Position numbers and translations under genes: made by a program. Shown here in pieces: positions 1 through 5,159 of a stretch of DNA of 7,299 bases. The first letter of the stretch is position 1; each line of letters begins with the position of its first letter. The notes beneath the pieces are model-generated. The model was not told where the DNA came from. It saw only the letters and a list, made by a program, of their open reading frames with translations, and did not search any database. Origin of the DNA: Candidatus Bipolaricaulota bacterium (GTDB lineage Bacteria > Bipolaricaulota > Bipolaricaulia > UBA7950 > UBA9294). The stretch is taken from positions 510,230-517,528 of the forward strand of contig CP070725.1 of NCBI GenBank assembly GCA_020350845.1, read 5' to 3'.

Positions 1-829
1 CGCGACCTACGGATCGCTGGGTCGTCTTGAAGATACGCTCGCAGCCTTTGTCGCGCGTGCGCCGCGACAGATCCTGTGTATCGACGATCCCCGCGTCCGG
101 CGGATCGCCGACTCGATCCCCACGGCGCGAACGGCGGGCTTCTCGCGCGAAGCCCACGTGCGCTGCGTGCGCGCGCAGGCCGATGCGGATCGCACGCGGT
201 TCCTGCTCGAGGTCGGTGGACGCCGGGTGGGATGGGCGATTCTCCCTGCGCCGGGAGAGCACAACGTGCGCAACGCGCTGTGTGCCGTCGCCGCGTCGGT
301 CGAGCTCGGCGTCCCTCCTGCCGTCGCCGCCTGGGCGCTCTCGCGTGTCCGCCTCCCCGAGAGGCGATTCGAGATCCTCGAACGGGGAGCGATCACCGTC
401 GTCGATGACTTCGCCCACCTCCCGGCAGAAGTTGCGACGACCGTCCGTGCCGCCCGGGAGGGATGGGCCGATCGGCGGCTGGTGTGCGTCTTTCAGCCGC
501 ACCGGTACTCACGCACGAAGGCGCTCGGCGATCGCTTCGGGGCCGCGTTTCGCGACGCGGACAGCGTCATCGTCACCGGGATCTACCCCGCGTGCGAGCC
601 GGCGCGTCCTGACGTGACCTCGCAGATCGTGGTCGACGCGATCGCGCGCGACGCGGGACCGGTCGAGCTCCACTACGCCGAGGATCGCGGGCAGCTCCTC
701 CGCCTCCTCGAGAGCACCATCGTTCCCGGGGACCTCGTTCTCGGGCTCGGCGCGGGGGATCTGACCTCGGTCATGCACGACGTCGCCCACGGCGTCCGCG
801 AAAGAGCGCACGGCCGTGGACGCTGCTGA
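1..829 (+). CDS. murC: UDP-N-acetylmuramate--L-alanine ligase, C-terminal part (5' truncated by window)
   Basis: MurC adds L-alanine to UDP-N-acetylmuramic acid using ATP, the first amino-acid step of peptidoglycan precursor synthesis in the cytoplasm. The frame is open from base 2 to the TGA at 827-829 (275 residues); the N-terminal UDP-binding domain and the ATP P-loop lie upstream of the window. Visible family signatures: YGS followed by a helix near the start (end of the DHxDxYGS element), CIDDP at about bases 83-97, GEHNVRN (254-274) of the central ATPase domain, DDFAHLP (404-424) and FQPHRYSRT (491-517) of the C-terminal Mur ligase domain, and GAGDLT near the end. The FQPHR motif plus the neighbouring murB favours MurC over MurD/E/F or Mpl. 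DDFAHLP departs from the usual D-D-Y/F-x-H-H-P by having Leu for the second His. The last 14 nt overlap murB, suggesting translational coupling. Confidence 0.95.
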   Translation, partial: ATYGSLGRLEDTLAAFVARAPRQILCIDDPRVRRIADSIPTARTAGFSREAHVRCVRAQADADRTRFLLEVGGRRVGWAILPAPGEHNVRNALCAVAASVELGVPPAVAAWALSRVRLPERRFEILERGAITVVDDFAHLPAEVATTVRAAREGWADRRLVCVFQPHRYSRTKALGDRFGAAFRDADSVIVTGIYPACEPARPDVTSQIVVDAIARDAGPVELHYAEDRGQLLRLLESTIVPGDLVLGLGAGDLTSVMHDVAHGVRERAHGRGRC

Positions 830-1703
830 GCTTCACGCACGACTCGCGGCGATCGCCGGGGGGATCGAAGACGATGTGCCGCTCGCCGCGCTGACTACGT
901 TGGGCGTCGGGGGACCGGCGAAGCGGCTTGTCGCCCCGCGTACGCAGGCCGAGCTGGGGGCGGTTGTTGAGCTTCTCGAAGCTCACAGCGAGCGCTTCCT
1001 CGTTCTCGGTGGCGGGTCGAACCTGCTCTTCTCCGACCGCGGCTTCTCCGGCACGGTGATTGCCACCACTGCGCTGCGGGCATGGTCGGTGGAGACCGCC
1101 GAGGTCACGGCCGAGTGCGGTGTCCCCCTGCAGCACCTCCTTTCCGACGCGGCCGTCGCGGCGACGGGCGCCCTCGACTTCCTCGTCGGGATCCCCGGGA
1201 CGATCGGCGGGGCGACGGTCATGAATGCGGGGATCCGTGGCGCATCCATGAGCGATGTCGTGGCTTCGGTGACCGTCCTCGTGCACGGAGGAGGCCGCGA
1301 GATCCTGGACGGGGACTCGTGCGGCTTCCGCTACCGTGGAAGCGCACTTGCCGACGCGGGGAGGACCGTCCTCGAGACGACGCTACGCCTGACAGGAAGG
1401 CGGTTTGATCGGGATTCGTTGAGCGCAGTGCGGCGTGCGACACAGCCCGTCGGGAAGCGAACGGCGGGGTGCGTCTTCCGCAATCCGCCGGGAATGGCGG
1501 CGGGAGAGCTGATCGAGGTGGCGGGTCTCAAAGGAGCCCGCGTCGGCGATGCTATAGTCTCTGAGATTCACGGCAACTTCATCGAGAATCAGGGGCATGC
1601 CACAAGCGACGAGATTCGCTCACTGATTGACATTGTGCGACGAAAGGTGTATAAGGGATTCCGCGTCTTGCTTGAGTTAGAGATCGAGGTTGTCGCAGGG
1701 TGA
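816..1703 (+). CDS. murB: UDP-N-acetylenolpyruvoylglucosamine reductase
   Basis: MurB is a cytoplasmic FAD enzyme that uses NADPH to reduce UDP-GlcNAc-enolpyruvate to UDP-MurNAc, the substrate of MurC encoded just upstream. The 295-residue product has the expected FAD-binding elements: LGGGSNLL (64-71) and GIPGTIGGA (125-133), then FRYRGS (171-176), AGCVFRNP (217-224) and the C-terminal LELEIEVV strand with the acidic residue expected in the active site. The length and the lack of the extra loops of the E. coli enzyme fit the short (type II) family. The proton-donor position, Ser in E. coli MurB, is Cys219 here; from memory this substitution occurs in other bacteria, so activity is expected. 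The start is a GTG with only a weak upstream AAAGAG and lies inside murC (14-nt overlap). The stop TGA overlaps the GTG of the next gene by 4 nt. The last 150 bp are AT-richer than the rest and hold a promoter. Confidence 0.95.
   Translation: MDAAELHARLAAIAGGIEDDVPLAALTTLGVGGPAKRLVAPRTQAELGAVVELLEAHSERFLVLGGGSNLLFSDRGFSGTVIATTALRAWSVETAEVTAECGVPLQHLLSDAAVAATGALDFLVGIPGTIGGATVMNAGIRGASMSDVVASVTVLVHGGGREILDGDSCGFRYRGSALADAGRTVLETTLRLTGRRFDRDSLSAVRRATQPVGKRTAGCVFRNPPGMAAGELIEVAGLKGARVGDAIVSEIHGNFIENQGHATSDEIRSLIDIVRRKVYKGFRVLLELEIEVVAG
1627..1655 (+). promoter_or_regulatory. Sigma70-type promoter inside murB, upstream of ftsQAZ
   Basis: A perfect -35 hexamer TTGACA (1627-1632) is followed after exactly 17 nt by TATAAG (1650-1655), a match in 11 of the 12 consensus positions. 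Transcription would start near 1662, about 38 nt before the GTG of ftsQ, leaving room for a GAGG ribosome binding site at 1686-1689. The site overlaps murB codons of the C-terminal helix and strand. It would let the division genes be expressed apart from the upstream mur genes. Promoters for ftsQAZ inside upstream dcw genes are well known in E. coli; activity here is inferred from sequence alone. Confidence 0.72.
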
Positions 1704-2419
1704 GAGAGGGAGGATCTGCAAGCAAAACGCTCGGGTGGGGTATCGTAATAGGGGGGGTACTTATCGTCGCCGCCGTTGTCGCCTTGTACTCACCATCGAT
1801 GTGCCTGTTTGACCTCCGTGACCTTTCGATCGAATCCGGGGCACACCTCACCGAAGGAGAGATCGGTCGTCTCGCGGCGGTCCGTCACGGCGAGAACCTT
1901 CTTCGGATCTCGCTCGGCGGGGTCCGCGAGCGAGTCGGCTCGAACCCCTGGGCACGGTCGGTGGAGGTCGCACGGCGGCTCCCGCATACGCTCGAGATCC
2001 GCGTTGTCGAGAGGCTTCCGCTCGCCTCGGTGAAGATCCCCGAGGACGGCGAATGGACAGTCCTCGCCGAAGACGGTGTGGCGGTCGCGCGGGCAAGCAG
2101 ACCTCCCGCAGATCTCCTGATTGCGCAGGGACTCTCCTGGACTGGGGACAGCTCTTCGATCGCACCTTCCGAACTCGAGATCCTGACCGACCTCCGGCAG
2201 GAGGAGGTGCGCCCCCCGACGTTCGCCGTCGTTGACTTCACGGACCCCACGAACGTCACGTTGCGCGGAGAGGACGGACCCACAGTGAGCCTCGGCCCTC
2301 TCGCGCAGGCGGCGAGGAGCGTGATAGAGCTCGGCGCCCTGCTTGACTCGATCCCCGTAAATGACTATCAAACGATCGACCTTACGTACGAGGGTGAGGC
2401 GATCCTTGTGCCGCGCTAA
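1700..2419 (+). CDS. ftsQ: Cell division protein FtsQ/DivIB, POTRA-domain membrane protein
   Basis: FtsQ (DivIB) is a bitopic inner-membrane divisome protein that connects FtsA/FtsZ inside the cell with FtsB/FtsL and septal peptidoglycan synthesis outside. The 239-residue product has a short N-terminal cytoplasmic tail, one hydrophobic segment at about 11-30, a POTRA domain at about 37-106 and a beta domain to the C-terminus. The best family signature is NPWARSVEVARRLPHTLEI (82-100) followed by VVERLPLA, the end of the FtsQ-type POTRA domain. The C-terminus IDLTYEGEAILV resembles the closing strands of FtsQ. Overall similarity in this family is low, so the call rests on architecture plus position between murB and ftsA. 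The start is GTG at 1700, overlapping the murB stop by 4 nt, with GAGG 10 nt upstream. No ddl gene separates it from murB. Confidence 0.9.
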   Translation: MREGGSASKTLGWGIVIGGVLIVAAVVALYSPSMCLFDLRDLSIESGAHLTEGEIGRLAAVRHGENLLRISLGGVRERVGSNPWARSVEVARRLPHTLEIRVVERLPLASVKIPEDGEWTVLAEDGVAVARASRPPADLLIAQGLSWTGDSSSIAPSELEILTDLRQEEVRPPTFAVVDFTDPTNVTLRGEDGPTVSLGPLAQAARSVIELGALLDSIPVNDYQTIDLTYEGEAILVPR

Positions 2420-2431
2420 GGTGGTGAAGCG

Positions 2432-3667
2432 ATGAGGAAAGAGAGAGTGGTGGTCGGGCTCGATGTCGGGACCACGAAAGTTGTCGCGCTGGTCGGCAAC
2501 GTGGTGGACGGGCACATCGAGATCATCGGGCTCGGCAAGGCTGAGTCGCACGGCCTGGAGAAAGGCGTCGTCGTCGACATCGGCCGGACCATGGCCTCGA
2601 TCCGCAAGGCGATTGAAGAGGCCGAGAACATGGCCGACGTGAAGATCGGCTCCGTGTACGTCGGCATCGCAGGCAAGCACATCACGTCGATCAACAACAG
2701 CGGGACCGTTTCGATCAACAGGCCTGATCGCGTGATCGCAGAAGAGGACGTGCATCGCGTCGTCGAGACGGCACAGGCGATCCAGCTTCCTCCCGAGAGC
2801 GAGATGATCCACGTCATCCCGCGTCAGTACATCGTCGACGGGCAGGACGGCATCACGGACCCCGTGGGCATGACCGGGACCCGCCTCGAGGTGGACGTCC
2901 ATATCGTGACCGGAGCGATCACCGCGGTGCACAACCTCGTGCGCTGCGTCGAGGCCCTCGGCGTGGGCATTGAGCAGATCGTGCTCGAACCGCTGGCGTC
3001 GTCCATGGCCGTTCTCTCCTCGGCGGAGAAGGAGCTCGGCGTCGTGCTGATGGACATCGGCGGAGGAACGACCGATATCAGCGTCTTCCGCGGCGGTGAC
3101 ATCTGGTTCTCGAAGGTCATTCCGATCGCCGGCGAGCACATCACCAACGACATCACGGTGGGACTGCAGACGCCGATCGAAGAGGCCGAGCTGATCAAGA
3201 AGAGCGCCGGCACGGCGCTCGTCGACAGCGTGGGCGAGGACGAGAAGATCGAAGTGGCAACGATCGGTGGCGACGAGAAGAAGTCCGTATCCCGCAAGCG
3301 GCTGGCGAAGATCATCGAGCCGCGTGTTGAGGAGCTGCTCGACCTCGGGATGCAGGAGGTCGAGGACGCCGGCTATCGTGATCTCGTCCCGGCGGGGCTC
3401 GTCCTGACCGGGGGCTCCTCGCTGCTTCACGGCATCACCGAGTTCGCGCAGCAGCGCTACGACATGGCGGTTCGCCGGGGGAAGATCCCACAGGGGATCC
3501 ATGGACTGCGGGACATCGTGGAGTCGCCCATCTATGCGACGTCGATCGGCCTGCTTCGCTACGCCACCGAAACGAAGGATTTCAAGAAGAAGGACTTCTA
3601 CCAGCCAAAGAGGGGGTCATTCGTCGGGAAGCTACTCAATTGGCTGAACCGGTTCTTCCGGGGGTGA
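2432..3667 (+). CDS. ftsA: Cell division protein FtsA, actin-like FtsZ membrane anchor
   Basis: FtsA is a peripheral membrane ATPase of the actin/Hsp70 superfamily that tethers FtsZ filaments to the membrane and recruits later division proteins. The 411-residue product has the nucleotide-binding motifs in order: phosphate 1 GLDVGTTK (9-16), phosphate 2 MDIGGGTTDISVF (207-219) and the adenosine motif VLTGGSSLL (324-332). The FtsA-specific 1C domain lies at about 83-160. The protein ends in SFVGKLLNWLNRFFRG (396-411), an amphipathic helix with a basic face, as expected for the FtsA membrane-targeting sequence, joined by a short linker. Length is usual for the family. The gene starts 12 nt after ftsQ with AAGGTGG (2418-2424) as ribosome binding site and ends 6 nt before ftsZ, so the pair is almost certainly co-translated. 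Confidence 0.97.
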   Translation: MRKERVVVGLDVGTTKVVALVGNVVDGHIEIIGLGKAESHGLEKGVVVDIGRTMASIRKAIEEAENMADVKIGSVYVGIAGKHITSINNSGTVSINRPDRVIAEEDVHRVVETAQAIQLPPESEMIHVIPRQYIVDGQDGITDPVGMTGTRLEVDVHIVTGAITAVHNLVRCVEALGVGIEQIVLEPLASSMAVLSSAEKELGVVLMDIGGGTTDISVFRGGDIWFSKVIPIAGEHITNDITVGLQTPIEEAELIKKSAGTALVDSVGEDEKIEVATIGGDEKKSVSRKRLAKIIEPRVEELLDLGMQEVEDAGYRDLVPAGLVLTGGSSLLHGITEFAQQRYDMAVRRGKIPQGIHGLRDIVESPIYATSIGLLRYATETKDFKKKDFYQPKRGSFVGKLLNWLNRFFRG

Positions 3668-3673
3668 ACGAGG

Positions 3674-4789
3674 ATGGACGATAGGCTGCACACTCCTCTT
3701 GCCAGATTGATGGTGATCGGGGTCGGGGGCGGCGGGGGCAACGCGGTAGACCGGATGTTCAGCTCCGCGATCAACGGTGTGGAGCTGGTGGCGGTGAACA
3801 CTGATGCCCAGGTCCTCGATGTCGTTCATGCGCACCGCACCCTGCAGCTCGGGCGCAAGCTCACTGCCGGACTCGGCGCCGGAGGGGACCCCGAGATCGG
3901 CAAGCAGGCCGCCGAGGAGAGCCGAGAGGAGATCATGGATCTTCTCGAGGGCGTCGACATGGCCTTCATCACGTGCGGGATGGGAGGGGGCACCGGGACC
4001 GGCGCGGCGCCCGTGATCGCGGGGCTCGCGAAGGAAGCCGGCATCCTCACCACAGGGATCGTCACCCGCCCGTTCTCGTTCGAGGGACTGGCCCGAGCCG
4101 AGAAGGCGGAGGCGGGGATCAGTCGGCTGTCGAATGCCGTCGACGCGCTGATCACGATCTCCAACGACAAGCTGCACAAAGTGGCGGCGCAGAACACGCC
4201 GCTCTCCGCCGCCTTCGAACTGGCGGACGAGGTCCTGCACCAGGGTGTGGAGGGGATCTCCGAGCTCGTCACCGTGCCCGGGATGATCAACCTCGATTTC
4301 GCCGACATCGAAAGCGTCATGCGCAATGCTGGGACGGCGATGATGGGAATCGGCGAGGGCGAAGGCGAGGGTAAGACGAAAGAGGCGGCGAGGAATGCGA
4401 TCTCCTCTCCGCACCTCGACGGCTCGATCAAGGGCGCCCGCAAGGTGATCATGAACGTCTCCGGCGGCCCCGACCTCACGCTCGATGAGGTCACCGAGGC
4501 CGCCCAGTTGATCAGCGAGGCCGTCTCCGATCGGGCGGACATCATTTTCGGCACGGCGATCCACAACAACGGGAACCGCGTCCGTCTCACAGTGATCGCC
4601 ACCGGATTCACCCCGCGCCTGAGCGACGACGACGAGAACGGATCGCATCTCTCGAACGAGACGATGCTCGTCAAGCTACAGCAGGAAAGCCGGATCGGAA
4701 GTGGCGACTTCGACATCCCGACCTTCCTCCGGCGAGGGCGCCAGAGCCAGCAGAGCACGCCCGCGCGCGCCTGGGGGGACGAGGAGTAG
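3674..4789 (+). CDS. ftsZ: Cell division protein FtsZ, tubulin-like GTPase
   Basis: FtsZ polymerises with GTP into the cytoplasmic Z ring that organises septation. The 371-residue product has the GTP-binding loop IGVGGGGGNAV near the N-terminus, the tubulin signature GGGTGTG (104-110), and the T7 synergy loop GMINLDFADI (203-212) with the catalytic acids Asp208 and Asp211. A short variable linker (about 315-344) leads to the conserved C-terminal peptide FDIPTFLRRGRQ (346-357), which binds FtsA and other partners. Both the FtsA anchor and the FtsZ tail are thus intact. ATG 3674 is 6 nt after ftsA; the Shine-Dalgarno is weak (GGGGGTG and CGAGG), consistent with coupled translation. No clear intrinsic terminator follows: the GAGAGG/CCTCTC inverted pair right after the stop (4789-4810) has no T-tract. 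Bases 4560-4608 recur in degraded form at 7137-7184. Confidence 0.98.
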   Translation: MDDRLHTPLARLMVIGVGGGGGNAVDRMFSSAINGVELVAVNTDAQVLDVVHAHRTLQLGRKLTAGLGAGGDPEIGKQAAEESREEIMDLLEGVDMAFITCGMGGGTGTGAAPVIAGLAKEAGILTTGIVTRPFSFEGLARAEKAEAGISRLSNAVDALITISNDKLHKVAAQNTPLSAAFELADEVLHQGVEGISELVTVPGMINLDFADIESVMRNAGTAMMGIGEGEGEGKTKEAARNAISSPHLDGSIKGARKVIMNVSGGPDLTLDEVTEAAQLISEAVSDRADIIFGTAIHNNGNRVRLTVIATGFTPRLSDDDENGSHLSNETMLVKLQQESRIGSGDFDIPTFLRRGRQSQQSTPARAWGDEE

Positions 4790-4860
4790 AGAGGCCCTCC
4801 CCTCCCTCTCGAGTGCGCCGGCGCCGACAGCCCGCCATGGGTGGCCGGCCATCGGTCCTC

Positions 4861-4977
4861 ATGGGGGAGACCCCGTGCGGTCGCCTCTTGTCGATCATGA
4901 TCGGGCGTAGAACAGTGCGTCCATATCCAGTGATGATCGTATCGTATAGGCCCTGGGAACTATTGACAGAGCAGTAG
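4861..4977 (+). CDS. Possible 38-residue small ORF (doubtful)
   Basis: An ATG at 4861 opens a 38-codon frame rich in Arg, Ile, Val and Pro, ending with TAG at 4975-4977 just past the -35 element of the next promoter. I do not recognise the product. The reason to list it is that the second copy of this DNA (7214 to the window end) keeps the same frame open with a GTG at the matching start position, and two of the four first codons differ without creating a stop. Against it: there is no Shine-Dalgarno before the ATG, and the 74 identical bases would keep any frame open in both copies. It may simply be chance. Confidence 0.15.
   Translation: MGETPCGRLLSIMIGRRTVRPYPVMIVSYRPWELLTEQ
4873..4946 (+). 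repeat. 74-bp direct repeat, copy A (behind ftsZ)
   Basis: This segment is identical in all 74 positions to 7226-7299, in the same orientation, with 2353 bp between starts. It lies in the ftsZ downstream region just before the promoter of the repeat-protein gene. Looser similarity extends upstream to about 4840 with several mismatches. It holds a perfect 12-bp palindrome CGATCATGATCG (4892-4903), a size and shape typical of a dimeric regulator's operator, and a second AT-richer stretch TGATGATCGTATCGTATA (4931-4948). I do not recognise it as a known mobile element: it has no inverted terminal repeats and no transposase. Confidence 0.9.
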
Positions 4978-4992
4978 GATCCCCCATACACT
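4963..4992 (+). promoter_or_regulatory. Sigma70-type promoter for the repeat-protein gene
   Basis: TTGACA (4963-4968), 18 nt, then TACACT (4987-4992), matching 10 of 12 consensus positions. The predicted start is near 4999, giving a leader of about 160 nt before the ATG at 5160. The promoter sits 17 nt downstream of the 74-bp repeat and its palindrome, which could place a regulator near the -35 element. Its -35 hexamer is the same as that of the murB-internal promoter, so the two support each other as housekeeping-sigma sites. Confidence 0.65.
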
Positions 4993-5109
4993 GTTTGCCG
5001 TTGGAGGGAGGCATGCGGCGAGACGCCAAGGAGGCTACGGACTCCCGCACTGACTCCTGAGGTCGGAACTTCGATCCTCCTCGGCTCGCCCTTCCAGCTA
5101 CTGACAGCG
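4993..5109 (+). other. Long untranslated leader, upstream part
   Basis: No convincing gene lies here. The stretch contains a small hairpin GGCG-AGA-CGCC (5017-5027) and a longer-range complementary pair GGGAG (5006-5010) with CTCCC (5042-5046) that would enclose it. CCTCC at 5076-5080 is a second possible partner for the downstream ribosome binding site. I do not recognise a known riboswitch or T-box consensus. Confidence 0.35.
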
Positions 5110-5154
5110 CTCCTTTGCGTTCCGCTCATGCACGGCCTGCAGCGACAAAGGAGG
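5110..5154 (+). promoter_or_regulatory. Hairpin sequestering the ribosome binding site
   Basis: CTCCTTTG (5110-5117) is the exact reverse complement of CAAAGGAG (5146-5153), which contains most of the strong Shine-Dalgarno AAAGGAGG (5147-5154) of the repeat-protein gene. Past a single bulged A (5145) the stem continues with C5118-G5144, G5119-C5143 and a wobble T5120-G5142, giving 11 pairs. The loop holds an inner TGCA-CGGCC-TGCA stem-loop (5129-5141). Folding would hide the binding site, so translation is probably controlled or thermosensitive. The pairing is read directly; the control function is inferred. Confidence 0.55.
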
Positions 5155-5159
5155 TCGCG

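Noticed and set aside
1553..1558. TATAGT in murB as a -10 element
   Set aside because: No acceptable -35 hexamer at 16-18 nt upstream; the site at 1627-1655 is far better.
1790..3502. 570-codon open frame on the minus strand opposite ftsQ and ftsA
   Set aside because: It is a shadow of GC-rich coding sequence: the + strand products have clear family motifs, and the minus product is rich in His, Asp and Arg with no recognisable domain.
3632..4648. 338-codon minus-strand frame opposite ftsZ
   Set aside because: Shadow of ftsZ; low-complexity composition, no motif.
4789..4810. GAGAGG/CCTCTC inverted pair after ftsZ as a terminator
   Set aside because: Only six pairs, a 10-nt loop and no T-tract.
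4671..5129. 152-codon minus-strand frame spanning the ftsZ end and the intergenic region
   Set aside because: Runs through the ftsZ tail, the repeat and the + strand promoter; Arg/Gly/Pro-rich and without a recognisable domain or good start signal.
5115..5159. Upstream in-frame ATG for the repeat protein
   Set aside because: It would add 15 residues before the signal peptide, has no Shine-Dalgarno, and lies inside the hairpin; ATG 5160 has AAAGGAGG at ideal spacing.
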